Shown here: positions 25,839 to 37,979 of the stretch, one piece after another
Layout: the number at the start of each line of letters is the position of its first letter
How positions within the stretch are numbered: the first letter of the stretch is position 1
Assembly: GCF_014822185.1 (NCBI RefSeq)
Contig: NZ_QVLR01000107.1
Coordinates: 186,001-250,000, forward strand
Direction of reading: 5' to 3'
Length of the DNA: 64,000 nt
From: Azoarcus sp. Aa7
GTDB lineage: Bacteria; Pseudomonadota; Gammaproteobacteria; Burkholderiales; Rhodocyclaceae
The notes under the pieces: model-generated
Told to the model about the DNA's origin: nothing
Database searches by the model: none
The model's input: the letters and a program-made list of their open reading frames with translations, nothing else
Translations under genes and position numbers: made by a program

Positions 25839-27746
25839 TTATTCTTCCGACATCGCGCGGCGCGGCGGGCGCAGGAGGTAGCGCGCCGGATCGAGCGCTT
25901 CCACCAGCGAACGCTCCAGCGGCAGGGGATCGCCCGCGAGTTCGCTCGCGAGCAGTTCGGCGGCAAGCGCTGCCCAGACGAGTCCGCGCGCACCGAAGCC
26001 TTCGACCGCGTAGAGGCCGGGGTAGCGTGGAATGGACGAGAGCGGGCTCGCACGATCGGCTTGGCGTACCGACGGAACGGCGCCGACCATCGGCAGCCGG
26101 TCCGGCGATGCGGGGCGGAAGCCGACCCGTCCGTCGAGACGGGCCGGATCGAAGCCGGCGGCGAAGCCCGGCAGGATGAACTCGAGCTTGGCGAGATTCT
26201 CGCGGTGATCGGTCACGCGCAGCGAGGCGTCCTCGTCGTCCACCGAAAAGGTCGCGCCCGCGCAGCGTACGCCGTCGATGGACGGGCTGACGTAGCCGAG
26301 GCGGCACACGACCACGCGCGGCGCGCTGTCCGCCTTCGCCGGGAGATGGCTCACCTGGCCGCGCGCGTTGCGCACGGGCAGGGCCGCGGCCTGCGGGAAT
26401 TGCCGGATGCCGACGCCGTTCGCGAGTATCGCGACCGGTGCCGCGGCGATCACGCCGCCATTTGCGTCGAGGGCGTTCCAGCCCCCGGCGCCCGATTCCA
26501 GCGCGGCGACCCCGCGGCCGAAGTGGCAGCGGATCGCTTCCGGGAAGGCGGCCAGGTTTGCCCTGCACAGGCTGGGCGGATTGACCCAGCCGCTGCCGGA
26601 AAACCACCATCCGCCCAGTGGCAGCGGCCAGCCGGCGATGCGCGATGCCTCGTCGCGCTCGACGAATCTCAGGTAGTCCCCGGGTGCCCGTTGTGCTTCG
26701 ACAACGCGCCGCTGCTTTTCCTCGTGTATCGGGTCGCGCGCCAGATGCAGCACGCCGCACGCATCCCAGCGCACGGGCAGGCCGCGGGCGCTCAGGCGTT
26801 GCAGATGGCGCAGGCCATACAGGGCGCCGGCGCGGGTGATGCGGGCGAGGCGGTTGTCATCGAGGCTGGGTAGCGGGCGCAGCACGCCGCTGAGGTTGCC
26901 CGAGGCACCTTGCGCGGGCTCCGCGGCGGTGTCGACGACGTCGACCGTCCAGCCGCGCTCCGCGAGGCGGTTTGCGATGCTGCTGCCGGCGAGCCCGGCC
27001 CCGATCACGAGCGCATGGCGGGGCGAGTCGGCCGCGGCAGCGTCGCCGGCGTCGCCGAACCGGGCGCGCAACATCGCGCGCTTGCCGCCGATGCCGGTAA
27101 CCCTCTCGCAGCGGAAGCCGAGTTCGCCCAGTGTGCGCCGCACCGCGCCCGTCACCGACCAGGTCGCGAGGGTCGCGCCCGGCGCGGCCAGGCGCGACAG
27201 CTCGTGCAGCAGCTCGGCCGACCACAGTTCCGGGTTTGTCGCAGGCGAGAAGCCGTCGAGATAGAAGGCGTCGCCGCGGCACTGCAGTTCGGGGATCAGT
27301 TCCGGCGCGTCACCGAACAGCAGCGTCAGGATGACGCGGCCGCCGTCGAGATGCAGGCGGTGGATACCCGGCGTCAGCACCGGCCAGTTTGCCTGCAGCT
27401 CTGCCGCGAGCGGCGCGAGTTCGGGCCAGCGGGCATGCAGTGCGGCGAGATCCCCGGCACGGAAGGGATGGCGCTCGACCGACACGAAATGCAGACGACC
27501 GCAGCGCCGCTCGTCCTCGCGCCACGCCGCCCAGGTCGCGAGGAAGTTGAGCCCGAGGCCGAAGCCGATCTCGACGATCGTGAAGCGCTCGCGCCCGCGC
27601 CAGCGTTCCGGCAGTCCGGTGCCGCCGATGAACACATGCCGCGCTTGTTCGAGCCCGCCGCCACGCGAGTGATACACGTCGCCGAAGGCGTCCGAGCAGG
27701 GCGTGCCGTCCTCGGTGAAGTTCAGACGGGCGGGGTCGATGGGCAT
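25839..27746 (-). CDS. mnmC: Bifunctional tRNA wobble-uridine modification enzyme MnmC
   Basis: Completes the 5-methylaminomethyl group of (2-thio)uridine-34 in tRNAs. The C-terminal FAD domain removes the carboxymethyl group from cmnm5U and the N-terminal domain methylates with S-adenosylmethionine. The 635-residue product has the methyltransferase motif [15 protein letters not shown] near residue 58, then [15 protein letters not shown]. The FAD motif [22 protein letters not shown] lies near residue 245. Length and domain order are those of full-length MnmC. It stands between the lysS terminator and the sensor kinase gap. Confidence 0.95.
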   Translation of the reverse strand: MPIDPARLNFTEDGTPCSDAFGDVYHSRGGGLEQARHVFIGGTGLPERWRGRERFTIVEIGFGLGLNFLATWAAWREDERRCGRLHFVSVERHPFRAGDLAALHARWPELAPLAAELQANWPVLTPGIHRLHLDGGRVILTLLFGDAPELIPELQCRGDAFYLDGFSPATNPELWSAELLHELSRLAAPGATLATWSVTGAVRRTLGELGFRCERVTGIGGKRAMLRARFGDAGDAAAADSPRHALVIGAGLAGSSIANRLAERGWTVDVVDTAAEPAQGASGNLSGVLRPLPSLDDNRLARITRAGALYGLRHLQRLSARGLPVRWDACGVLHLARDPIHEEKQRRVVEAQRAPGDYLRFVERDEASRIAGWPLPLGGWWFSGSGWVNPPSLCRANLAAFPEAIRCHFGRGVAALESGAGGWNALDANGGVIAAAPVAILANGVGIRQFPQAAALPVRNARGQVSHLPAKADSAPRVVVCRLGYVSPSIDGVRCAGATFSVDDEDASLRVTDHRENLAKLEFILPGFAAGFDPARLDGRVGFRPASPDRLPMVGAVPSVRQADRASPLSSIPRYPGLYAVEGFGARGLVWAALAAELLASELAGDPLPLERSLVEALDPARYLLRPPRRAMSEE

Positions 27747-27783
27747 GGACGTCGGGAAGTACGGTGAAGAAAAGGGCGCCTCG

Positions 27784-27815
27784 AAAAAGACAAGGCGCCT
27801 TTCGGCGCCCTGTCT
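27784..27815 (-). terminator. Rho-independent terminator of lysS
   Basis: On the minus strand AGACAGGGCGCC and GGCGCCTTGTCT form a 12-bp stem with one mismatch around a GAAA loop, followed directly by TTTTTCG. It starts 18 bases after the lysS stop codon. Confidence 0.88.
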
Positions 27816-27832
27816 TCGCTGCTGAGTCCGGC

Positions 27833-29341
27833 TTACTCCATCCGCATCTGCGGGAAGAGGATCACGTCGCGGATGCTCGGGCTGTCGGTGAGCAGCATGA
27901 CGAGGCGGTCGATGCCGATGCCGCAGCCACCGGTCGGGGGCAGGCCGAATTCGAGCGCGCGGATGTAGTCGGCGTCGAAGAACATCGCCTCCTCGTCGCC
28001 GGCTTCCTTCGCCTTGACCTGTTCGAGGAAGCGCGCCGCCTGGTCTTCGGGGTCGTTCAGCTCGGAGAAGCCGTTGGCGATCTCGCGGCCGACGATGAAG
28101 AGCTCGAAGCGCTCGGTGATCTCCGGGTTCGCGTCATTGCGGCGCGCAAGCGGCGACACTTCGGCCGGGTAGTCGATGATGAAGGTCGGCTCCCACAGTT
28201 CGGCCTCGGTGGTCTCTTCGAACAGCATCAGCTGCAGGGAGCCGAGGCCGGCGCCGGCGCGCGGTTCGGCCTTCAGGTCCTTGAGCTTGTTGCGCAGCCA
28301 CTCGGCGTCGTTGAGCTGCTCGACGGTGTAGCCGGGGTGATACTTGCGGATCGCATCGACGATGGTCAGGCGCGCGAAAGGCTTGGAGAGGTCGAGTTCG
28401 CGGCCCTGGTACACGAACACCTCGGTGCCGAGCGCCTCGCGCGCAGCCTGGCGCAGCAGGCCTTCGGTGAAGTTCATCAGGCTGCGGTAGTCCGCATACG
28501 CCTCGTAGAACTCCATCATCGTGAATTCGGGGTTGTGGCGCGGGCTCAGGCCTTCGTTGCGGAAGTTGCGGTTGACCTCGAACACCTTCTCGAAGCCGCC
28601 GACCACCAGGCGCTTGAGATAGAGCTCGGGCGCGATGCGCAGGAACAGTTCCATGTCGAGCGCATTGTGGTGGGTGGTGAAGGGCTTGGCCGCTGCGCCG
28701 CCGGGGATGGGGTGCATCATCGGCGTTTCGACTTCGAGGAAGCCGTGGTTGATCATGTAGTTGCGGATCGACTGCACCATGCGGCTGCGCGCGACGAAGG
28801 TGAAGCGCGTCTGCTCGTTCATGATGAGGTCGACGTGGCGCTGGCGGTACTTCTGCTCGACGTCGGTGAGGCCGTGGAACTTGTCGGGCAGGGGGCGCAG
28901 GCTCTTGGTGAGCAGGCGTACTTCCGACACCTTCACCGACAGTTCGCCGGTGCGCGTCTTGAATACGGTGCCGACCCCGCCGACGATGTCACCGATGTCC
29001 CAGTGCTTGAAATCGGCATAGACCTCTTCGCCGACGGCATCGCGCGTGACGTAGAGCTGGATGCGGCCGGACAGGTCCTGGATCGTGATGAAGCTCGCCT
29101 TGCCCATGACGCGCTTGAGCATCACGCGGCCGGCGACCCGCACTTCGACGGGGTTGGCGTCGAGCGCTTCGGCTTCCTTGTCGCCGTACAGCTCGTCGAG
29201 CTTGCCGGCGGTGTTTTCGCGCGAGAAGTCGTTCGGGAAGGCGCGGCCGGTGGCGCGCCAGGCGGCCAGTTTTTCACGCCGCTCGGCAATGATGTGGTTC
29301 TCGTCGGGCGCGGTGGCGGGGTTGTTGTTCTGGTCGCTCAT
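27833..29341 (-). CDS. lysS: Lysyl-tRNA synthetase, class II
   Basis: Charges tRNA-Lys with lysine. The 502-residue product has an N-terminal OB-fold anticodon-binding domain ([21 protein letters not shown]) and the class II catalytic core. Motif 2 is in [20 protein letters not shown] and motif 3 in [21 protein letters not shown]. The ATG at 29341 ([22 protein letters not shown]) fits bacterial LysS length; an upstream open stretch on the same strand is antisense to the chemoreceptor gene and is not coding. A strong terminator follows. Confidence 0.97.
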   Translation of the reverse strand: MSDQNNNPATAPDENHIIAERREKLAAWRATGRAFPNDFSRENTAGKLDELYGDKEAEALDANPVEVRVAGRVMLKRVMGKASFITIQDLSGRIQLYVTRDAVGEEVYADFKHWDIGDIVGGVGTVFKTRTGELSVKVSEVRLLTKSLRPLPDKFHGLTDVEQKYRQRHVDLIMNEQTRFTFVARSRMVQSIRNYMINHGFLEVETPMMHPIPGGAAAKPFTTHHNALDMELFLRIAPELYLKRLVVGGFEKVFEVNRNFRNEGLSPRHNPEFTMMEFYEAYADYRSLMNFTEGLLRQAAREALGTEVFVYQGRELDLSKPFARLTIVDAIRKYHPGYTVEQLNDAEWLRNKLKDLKAEPRAGAGLGSLQLMLFEETTEAELWEPTFIIDYPAEVSPLARRNDANPEITERFELFIVGREIANGFSELNDPEDQAARFLEQVKAKEAGDEEAMFFDADYIRALEFGLPPTGGCGIGIDRLVMLLTDSPSIRDVILFPQMRME

Positions 29342-29481
29342 GAATCGAATCGGCAGGTTGCGGCGAAAAAAGGCAATTGTGGCATGCCGCGGGATACCGG
29401 GCAAATTCGGACGGTGCGGGACGTTTGCCGCGGCTATCATGTGGCATGCACCGGCGTGGTGCCTCGGTTTTGCATTTGGCC

Positions 29482-29508
29482 TAAAGTGTCCGCCTTTGCG
29501 GCCGATAG
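29482..29508 (+). promoter_or_regulatory. Sigma-28 (FliA) promoter of the chemoreceptor gene
   Basis: TAAAGTGT, an 11-base spacer, then GCCGATAG. This differs from the consensus TAAAGTTT-N11-GCCGATAA at only two positions. Transcription would begin about 30 bases before the chemoreceptor ATG at 29549. Confidence 0.85.
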
Positions 29509-29548
29509 AGGCTGCCATGTTTGGACAAAAATAAGCCGGAGAGTCCCC

Positions 29549-31348
29549 ATGAGCTCGCCCGAGAGCCTGTATGTATCCATAGAGAAGACCTTCTGGAATT
29601 CGCTCACGAAGAAGCTGTGCAGCTTCCTGCTGCTGTGCGCCCTCAATCTCGTTTACCTGGGTATCTATAGCAGCCAGCAGGCGAACATCCGGACGCTTCT
29701 CGGGGCGGAGCGTGTTCCGCCGGAATCGCTCACGCAGGCGATGGCAACGCTCGATGCGGGCTGGTACCTGATGCTCGGGCTGACCGCGATTGCGCTGGTC
29801 GTATGCGTCGGGCAGATCCTCTATCTGCGCCACCTGATCGTGCGGCCGGTACGCCTCATTACGGATATCTTCAACGAAATCGCGCGCGGCGAGGGCGATT
29901 TCTCGCGCAACCTGCCGCTCGTCACGCACGACGAACTGCGCGACCTCGCGGTCGGGTACAACCATTTCGCCGACAAGATGCGGCAGATCATCGGCGACGT
30001 GCGCACGATGAGCGTGAACATCGCGCGCGATTCGGTGATCGTGCGAGCGTGCGTCGAAGAGTCGGCGCGGGATGCCCGCCGGCAGGGCCAGTTGACCGAG
30101 GTCGTTTTCAGCGCGAGCACCGAGTCGACGTCCGCCATCGACAGCGTGTCGGCAAGCACCCAGCAGATTTCCGCTTCGACGACCAAGAATCTCGAGATCG
30201 CACGCAACTCGCTCGGCGAAATGCATGAAATCGCGAGCAAGATCAACGATGTGAGCGAGAAGGTGCGCCACTTCAACGCGACCGTCGACGATCTGTCGGT
30301 GCGCTCCGAAAGCGTCAAGAAGATCGCCTCGCTGATTCGCGAGATCGCCGATCAGACCAATCTGCTGGCCCTCAATGCCGCGATCGAGGCGGCGCGCGCG
30401 GGGGAGGCTGGGCGGGGGTTCGCCGTCGTTGCCGATGAGGTGCGCAAGCTCGCGGAGCGGGTCAACACGGCCGCGGTGGAGATTGCCGGGAATATCGACG
30501 GCATGATCGGCCGGGTGCTGACCACGCGGGCCGAGAACGAGGTCATCAACGCCGATGTGTCGCAGGCGCGCGAGGTGGTAACGCGCTCGGCAACGCATTT
30601 CCGCCACATGGTCGGCGAGTTCGAGGTGACCGGCGAGCAGTTGCTGCAGATCGCGACCGCGATGGAGGAGCTGTCGGCGACGAACGGCCAGGTGCATGAG
30701 AACGTCACGGCGATCCATGATCTTTCCGGCACGGTCGCGGCGCACATGGACGAATCGGAGGGCTGCGCGGTGAAGCTCGCGCGCGCGACGGAGTCGGTGC
30801 AGGAGCTGGTGTCGCGCTTCAAGACCGGCGCCGGCGAGTTCGATCATGCGGTCGATCAGGTGCGCAGCTTCCGCGACCGCATCCAGGTCCAGCTGGATGA
30901 GATGCGGGACGGCCGTGTGGATGTGTTCGACCGGCGCTACCAGCCGATCCCGGATACATTCCCGCCGAAGTTCAGAGTGTCCTGGGGCGAGGAGTATGGC
31001 CGTCGCTGCCAGAAGTTGCTGGAGGATTGCCTGGGATCGATTCCCGGTTGCGTCTATGCGGTGGCGGTGAACGCCGATGGTTACCTTTCCGCGCACAACC
31101 TGAAGTATTCGAAGCCCCTGACGGGCAACCGGGACACCGATCTCGCGGGCAACCGTACCTGCCGCAAGTTCGACAGCCCCGCCGAGATCCGCGGCGCGCG
31201 CAATACCGAACCGCTGCTGCTGCAGACGTTCCGGCGCGATACGGGCGAAATCCTGTGCGATCTGGCGATGCCGGTAATGGTCGGCGGTCGTCACTGGGGC
31301 AACGTGCGCGTCGGCCTGACGGCCGAGGCGCTGATCGCGGGACGCTAG
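29549..31348 (+). CDS. Methyl-accepting chemotaxis protein with C-terminal cytosolic sensor domain
   Basis: A 599-residue chemoreceptor. Two membrane helices (about residues 20-45 and 72-95) are separated by only about 30 residues, so there is no normal periplasmic ligand domain. A HAMP domain follows ([24 protein letters not shown]), then the signalling coiled coil with the hairpin tip [20 protein letters not shown]. The last ~110 residues form a PAS/Cache-like domain ([48 protein letters not shown]), so sensing probably happens in the cytosol after the signalling tip. It is transcribed from a sigma-28 promoter with the motility regulon. Confidence 0.93.
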   Translation: MSSPESLYVSIEKTFWNSLTKKLCSFLLLCALNLVYLGIYSSQQANIRTLLGAERVPPESLTQAMATLDAGWYLMLGLTAIALVVCVGQILYLRHLIVRPVRLITDIFNEIARGEGDFSRNLPLVTHDELRDLAVGYNHFADKMRQIIGDVRTMSVNIARDSVIVRACVEESARDARRQGQLTEVVFSASTESTSAIDSVSASTQQISASTTKNLEIARNSLGEMHEIASKINDVSEKVRHFNATVDDLSVRSESVKKIASLIREIADQTNLLALNAAIEAARAGEAGRGFAVVADEVRKLAERVNTAAVEIAGNIDGMIGRVLTTRAENEVINADVSQAREVVTRSATHFRHMVGEFEVTGEQLLQIATAMEELSATNGQVHENVTAIHDLSGTVAAHMDESEGCAVKLARATESVQELVSRFKTGAGEFDHAVDQVRSFRDRIQVQLDEMRDGRVDVFDRRYQPIPDTFPPKFRVSWGEEYGRRCQKLLEDCLGSIPGCVYAVAVNADGYLSAHNLKYSKPLTGNRDTDLAGNRTCRKFDSPAEIRGARNTEPLLLQTFRRDTGEILCDLAMPVMVGGRHWGNVRVGLTAEALIAGR

Positions 31349-31397
31349 GCGGGAGGGCGCCGGGCGCGGTTGTGTGCGGCGACTGCCGCGCGGGGAT

Positions 31398-31658
31398 TCA
31401 GCGTGCCTGTTCGGGCAGGACGATGTTGACTTCCAGGACCTCGTAGTTGTCCTGCTTGTCGAGATGCACCTTGATGTCGTCGGGATTGACCGCGACGTAC
31501 TTCGAGATCACCTCGATCAGCTCGCGCTGCAGTGCGGGCAGGAAATCGGCCTTGGCCGCGTCGCCGCTGCGCTCGTGCGCGATCAGCAGCGACAGGCGGT
31601 TCTTGGCGATTTCCGCCGTCTTCTTCTTTTCGCCGAAGAGGCGGGCAAGAAAGGACAT
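31398..31658 (-). CDS. minE: Cell division topological specificity factor MinE
   Basis: An 86-residue protein that stimulates MinD ATPase and drives the pole-to-pole Min oscillation, restricting division to mid-cell. It starts [30 protein letters not shown], which contains the membrane-targeting helix and the MinD-binding segment. The C-terminal dimerisation part ends [10 protein letters not shown]. One base separates it from minD, so the genes are co-translated in the usual minC-minD-minE order. Confidence 0.97.
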   Translation of the reverse strand: MSFLARLFGEKKKTAEIAKNRLSLLIAHERSGDAAKADFLPALQRELIEVISKYVAVNPDDIKVHLDKQDNYEVLEVNIVLPEQAR

Positions 31659-31659
31659 C

Positions 31660-32475
31660 TTACTTGCCTCCGAACAGGCGCTTGATCAGGCCCGGCTTCT
31701 CGTAATTCACGTAGCGCAGTTCGCGGGTTTCGCCGAGGAAGCGCGCGACCACGTCGGTGTAGGCTTCGGAGACGTCGGAGCCCTTCAGGTGGATCGCGGG
31801 CGTGCCCTGGTTCGAGGCCTGGAGCACGGATTCGGATTCCGGGATCACGCCGATCAGCGGCACGCGCAGCAGTTCCTGCACGTCCTTGTACGACAGCATC
31901 TCGCCTTCCTCGACGCGCTTGGGCGAGTAGCGGGTGACGAGCAGGTGTTCCTTGACCGGCTCCTTGCCTTCCGCGGCGCGACGGGACTTGGACTGCAGGA
32001 TGCCGAGGATGCGGTCGGAGTCGCGCACCGACGAGACTTCCGGGTTGGTCGTGACGATCGCCTCGTCGGCGAAGGTCAGCGCGAGCACCGCGCCGCGTTC
32101 GATGCCGGCGGGGGAGTCGCACACGATGTAGTCGAAACCCATGTGCTCGAGGTCGTGGATGACCTTCTCGACGCCTTCCTCGGTCAGCGCGTCCTTGTCG
32201 CGTGTCTGCGAGGCGGGCAGCACGAACAGGTTGTCGCAGTGCCTGTCCTTGATCAGCGCCTGGTTGAGCTTGGCGTCGCCGTTGATGACGTTGATGAGGT
32301 CATACACGACGCGGCGCTCGCAGCCCATGATCAGGTCGAGGTTGCGCAGGCCGACGTCGAAGTCGATGACGGCCGTCTTGAATCCCCGCAGGGCCAGGCC
32401 GGAGGAGAAGGCGGCGCTCGTGGTGGTCTTTCCCACGCCACCCTTGCCTGAAGTTACGACGACGACACGAGTCAC
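31660..32475 (-). CDS. minD: Septum site-determining ATPase MinD
   Basis: A 271-residue membrane-cycling ATPase that recruits MinC and is displaced by MinE. The deviant Walker A motif is [19 protein letters not shown] at the N-terminus, and the amphipathic C-terminal helix is [10 protein letters not shown]. The start is GTG at 32475, with AGGAAGG just upstream; it gives the conserved [12 protein letters not shown] beginning. An in-frame ATG 20 codons upstream would add an unrelated tail and is not used here. Confidence 0.97.
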   Translation of the reverse strand: MTRVVVVTSGKGGVGKTTTSAAFSSGLALRGFKTAVIDFDVGLRNLDLIMGCERRVVYDLINVINGDAKLNQALIKDRHCDNLFVLPASQTRDKDALTEEGVEKVIHDLEHMGFDYIVCDSPAGIERGAVLALTFADEAIVTTNPEVSSVRDSDRILGILQSKSRRAAEGKEPVKEHLLVTRYSPKRVEEGEMLSYKDVQELLRVPLIGVIPESESVLQASNQGTPAIHLKGSDVSEAYTDVVARFLGETRELRYVNYEKPGLIKRLFGGK

Positions 32476-32506
32476 GGTATGTCCTTCCTGAAAGTTTGCG
32501 CTGCGC

Positions 32507-33286
32507 TCAACCGAGCTGCAGCGATTCGATGTCAAGTTTCTGTTCGGTGCCGCCGGCCGTCAGGCGCACGAGTGTCGCCCGGCCCGCGACCGAGGCGGGA
32601 ATGCCCTGTTCGAAGGTGCGGTAGATGCCTGCAATGGATACCAGCTCGGGGCCGAAATTGGTCGTCACGATGCGGGCCTCGGTGTTGCCGTGGGCTCCGG
32701 CCAGTGCGCGGCCGCGCAGCGGGCCGTAGCAGTGGATGCTGCCGTCGGCGATGACTTCCGAGCCGTTGCTGACGCCGGCGAGCAGCACGAGGTCGCCGCC
32801 GCGGGCATACACCTGCTGGCCGGAGCGCAGCGGGCGGTCGATGTAGAGCGTGTTCCCGCCGGGTGCCGGCGTCGCGGCTGGAGCCGGTGCGGGCTGTGCG
32901 GCCGGAGCAGGTTCCGGACGCGCCTGCGGGGCGGGGGCGGCGGCGCCCTGGCGTTCACGCAGTTCGGCGCCATCCAGGATCGCGAGGCCTGCCTGACGCG
33001 CCGAGGCGGCGAGCGCCTCGGGCAGGCTGCGCACGCCGACGGGTTGCAGCCGGTAGCGGCGGAAAAGGCTCGCAAGGCCGACCCAGTCGATGCGCTCGGG
33101 ATGCGAGCTCACGCCGGAGAAATCCAGCACGGCCGCTTCGCCGTTGAAGAAGTCGGGCATGCCCCCGAGCATCAGGTGCAGGGCGTCGGCGAGCCGTGCC
33201 GGTTCGGTTTCGCGCAGGACCGCGATGGTGGCGCCGAGCGTTGCGTTGCGGAACTCGATCGAACGGGCGGCGTTGGGTGCGGACAT
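32507..33286 (-). CDS. minC: Septum site-determining protein MinC
   Basis: A 259-residue FtsZ-assembly inhibitor. The N-terminal FtsZ-interacting domain (about 1-105) is followed by a Pro/Ala-rich linker (PAPQARPEPAPAAQPAPAPA). The C-terminal right-handed beta-helix binds MinD (DLVLLAGVSNGSEVIADGSIHCYGPLRGRALAGAHG). The linker is long for the family. First gene of minCDE. The ~105-base gap to hslO is short of clear promoter elements. Confidence 0.95.
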   Translation of the reverse strand: MSAPNAARSIEFRNATLGATIAVLRETEPARLADALHLMLGGMPDFFNGEAAVLDFSGVSSHPERIDWVGLASLFRRYRLQPVGVRSLPEALAASARQAGLAILDGAELRERQGAAAPAPQARPEPAPAAQPAPAPAATPAPGGNTLYIDRPLRSGQQVYARGGDLVLLAGVSNGSEVIADGSIHCYGPLRGRALAGAHGNTEARIVTTNFGPELVSIAGIYRTFEQGIPASVAGRATLVRLTAGGTEQKLDIESLQLG

Positions 33287-33392
33287 GGGTGCGAAGAGGC
33301 CGAAAAACTTTAAAGTCTACTGACGACAGGGGAATCGGGCAAGGCTCTCGCGGCGCATGCTGCGATGCGGCGGAGGCGCCTTGCGGGGAGGC

Positions 33393-34277
33393 TCAGTGCA
33401 GGGTCGGAGGCGATTCGATGCTGCCGGGCCCGGCCTTGAAGAATTCGTCGATTTCCCCGGGCTCGAAGCGGTACTCGTGGTTCGACAGGTCGTCGCGCAC
33501 GACCAGTTCGCCATGCTCGGCGTAGATGCGGCGGATTTCGCTTTCGCCGAGGGCGCGCAGCATTGCGATGATCTTGTCGCGGTCGGGCGGGAAATCGTGG
33601 ATCACCGGGCGCGCGTCGTACAGGCGCACCGTCTCCTCGGCGAACAGGCGGCCGAGCAGGGTCTCGGGATCGAGCGCGAGGAGTTCCTCGCGCGTGACGG
33701 TCTGTGCGAACTGGTGCGCACGCGACCATCCGTCCTCGTCGCGCGCATCCGCGCCGGGCAGCTTCTGCAGGAAGAGCGCGGCGGCGGCGTCCTTGCTGCA
33801 CGCGAGCCAAAGGCCGGCCGGCTGCTGCTCGGACTGCTGCAGGTAATGCTCGAACACCGCAGCGATGCTGTTGCCTTCGAGCGGGACGAGGCTCTGGTAG
33901 GGCTGGTCCATGCCCTGGACGTCCAGCGTGAGCTGGAGGATGCCGTCGCCGACCAGTTCCGACAGGCGGTCGCCTTCGGGAACGTGATCGTCGAAGGCCG
34001 CGAAGCCGCGCAGGTTCAGGGCCTCGTTGCAGTCGATGACGAGCAGGCGCACCGGGCCGTGGCCCTGCACCTGGAAAGTGAGGCGGCCCGCCTGCTTGAG
34101 GTTGGCGGAGATCAGCGCGGACACGGCGCTCATCTCGCCGAGCAGGGTGCCGACGTTGCGCGGGTAGTCGCGTCCCTTCTGCAGTGCCTGCCAGACGTCG
34201 TCGAGGCGCACGACGGCGCCGCGGATGTCGAGGTCTTCGAGCAGGAAACGGCGTACGTAGCTCTTGTGGTCCTTCAT
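33393..34277 (-). CDS. hslO: Hsp33-family chaperonin lacking the redox zinc cysteines
   Basis: A 294-residue Hsp33 homologue, a holdase chaperone that in most bacteria is switched on by oxidation. The core fold is evident ([56 protein letters not shown]). The C-terminal zinc switch normally reads CxC then CxxC. Here it reads [11 protein letters not shown] and [13 protein letters not shown], so all four cysteines are replaced, mostly by Asp, Arg or Ser. The only cysteines left (IDCNEA, LACSKD) lie in the core. The protein may be constitutively active or controlled differently. Its ATG overlaps the stop of the ArsC/Spx-like gene. Confidence 0.92.
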   Translation of the reverse strand: MKDHKSYVRRFLLEDLDIRGAVVRLDDVWQALQKGRDYPRNVGTLLGEMSAVSALISANLKQAGRLTFQVQGHGPVRLLVIDCNEALNLRGFAAFDDHVPEGDRLSELVGDGILQLTLDVQGMDQPYQSLVPLEGNSIAAVFEHYLQQSEQQPAGLWLACSKDAAAALFLQKLPGADARDEDGWSRAHQFAQTVTREELLALDPETLLGRLFAEETVRLYDARPVIHDFPPDRDKIIAMLRALGESEIRRIYAEHGELVVRDDLSNHEYRFEPGEIDEFFKAGPGSIESPPTLH

Positions 34278-34642
34278 GGGCGGGCTCCTTCCCGGGCGAA
34301 CAGCGCCACGAGGCGTTCGGGGGCGAATCCGGCGACGATCTCGCCCGATGCGGTCTCGATTACCGGCCGGCGGATGACGCTGGTGTGCGTGGCCATCAGT
34401 GCGATGGCTTCCGCGGCACAGGCGATGGTCTGCTGCGCGGGATCGAGCTTGCGCCAGGTCGTGCCGCGTGTGTTGACCAGGGCCTCCCAGCCGAGGCGGT
34501 CGCACCAGCGCGCGAGCGTATCGGGGGAGATGCCGGACTTGCGGTAATCGTGGAAAGTGTAGGCGATGCCCTGCGCGTCGAGCCAGGCAAAGGCCTTCTT
34601 CATCGTGTCGCAGTTCTTGATGCCGTAGATCGTCGTGTTCAT
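34274..34642 (-). CDS. ArsC/Spx-family thioredoxin-fold protein (YffB-like)
   Basis: A 122-residue thioredoxin-fold protein of the ArsC/Spx group. The redox Cys is C11 in [15 protein letters not shown]; there is no CxxC and no second Cys in the arsenate-reductase position. The Arg region lies in VIRRPVIE. This pattern matches YffB, an ArsC-like protein that probably works with glutathione and is not a proven arsenate reductase. It overlaps hslO by four bases and follows tex by 25 bases. The ATG at 34642 gives the family length. Confidence 0.88.
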   Translation of the reverse strand: MNTTIYGIKNCDTMKKAFAWLDAQGIAYTFHDYRKSGISPDTLARWCDRLGWEALVNTRGTTWRKLDPAQQTIACAAEAIALMATHTSVIRRPVIETASGEIVAGFAPERLVALFAREGARP

Positions 34643-34667
34643 CGTCGTGCTTTCGGTGGGGCTGCGC

Positions 34668-37004
<2,337 letters not shown>

Positions 37005-37121
37005 GGAGTCTGGCGGGCGCGCGAGGGCAGCGCCTGTTCCGGTAAGGGGTAACGAGGGGGGCGATGGTGCAACAGGCGGGCTTGCCTGTGCAAGCGCCGC
37101 CCGGTTGCAGGGCGTATCGCG

Positions 37122-37970
37122 TCAGAGCGCGATCAGGCTCTGGCGTCCGACCCAGCTTTCGCCGGCGTCGAGCTCGATGCGCTGGCGTGCGGCGGCGGCC
37201 TCGACACACAGCATGTGGCGGAAGCCGTTGGCGGGCATGTCGGCGAGCGCGGCGCAGCGCTCTTCCCAGGGGTTCCACACGACGACGTCGGGGAAGCCTT
37301 CCGCGTTGATGCCGAGGCTGCGGTTGCCGTCGCGCAGGAGGAGCGGGCGCTTCACGTCGTGGTAGACGCGATCGGTCTCGTCCTCGACGACGACCACGTC
37401 ACCGGAGTCGCGCCTGACGCGGTCATGGTCGGCGGAGTCGCGGTATTCGTGGCCGTAGAGGCCTTCGAGACGCGCATTTTCGACTTCGCGCACGCGCAGG
37501 TAGGTGTGCAGGGCTGCGGTGAAGGCGAAGGGGGCGTAGCCGGTGTTTTCGATCTCGAGTTCGACCTCTAGACGCTCGCCCTCGATGATCACGGTCAGTT
37601 CGGCGACGAAGCTCTGCGGCCAGATCGCCCAGGTGTCGTCGGTCTCGGTGAAGCGCAGCGTGACCAGCGCGTAATCGTCACCGGTGCGTTGTTCGTTAAC
37701 GATCCAGGGACGGGTGCGCACGATGCCGTGCTTCGGGTGCTTGCCGAGTCCTGCGAACTGCGGGAAGCACACCGGGATGCCGCCGCGGATTGCGGTGCTG
37801 CCGTCGAAGACGGCGGCGGGGCTGAGGTAGAGACGTTCCTCGCCGCCGGCAGGGATCCACGACAGGACCTGGGCGCCGAAGAGCGACACGACGGCGCGGG
37901 CGCCCGCCTGCGTGGCGAGCGCGAGCACGGGCTGGCCGTGGAAGTCGATGGTTTCGATGGTGGCTGGCAT
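37122..37970 (-). CDS. D-hexose-6-phosphate mutarotase (aldose 1-epimerase family, YeaD-like)
   Basis: A 282-residue galactose mutarotase-fold protein. Motifs include AGARAVVSLFGAQVLSWIPAG near the start, RGGIPVCFPQFAGLGKHPKHG (active-site Arg/His loop), LHTYLRVREVENARLEGL with the catalytic His, and a C-terminal VVWNPWEERCAALADM. This is the YeaD group, which interconverts anomers of glucose 6-phosphate. It starts nine bases after the acetyltransferase gene stop and is probably co-transcribed with it. Confidence 0.9.
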   Translation of the reverse strand: MPATIETIDFHGQPVLALATQAGARAVVSLFGAQVLSWIPAGGEERLYLSPAAVFDGSTAIRGGIPVCFPQFAGLGKHPKHGIVRTRPWIVNEQRTGDDYALVTLRFTETDDTWAIWPQSFVAELTVIIEGERLEVELEIENTGYAPFAFTAALHTYLRVREVENARLEGLYGHEYRDSADHDRVRRDSGDVVVVEDETDRVYHDVKRPLLLRDGNRSLGINAEGFPDVVVWNPWEERCAALADMPANGFRHMLCVEAAAARQRIELDAGESWVGRQSLIAL

Positions 37971-37979
37971 TGCTGGCGT

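Noticed and set aside
27764-29548. Upstream extension of the chemoreceptor frame by 595 codons
   Set aside because: The extension is antisense to lysS. The chemoreceptor begins with a normal ATG at 29549, just after a sigma-28 promoter.
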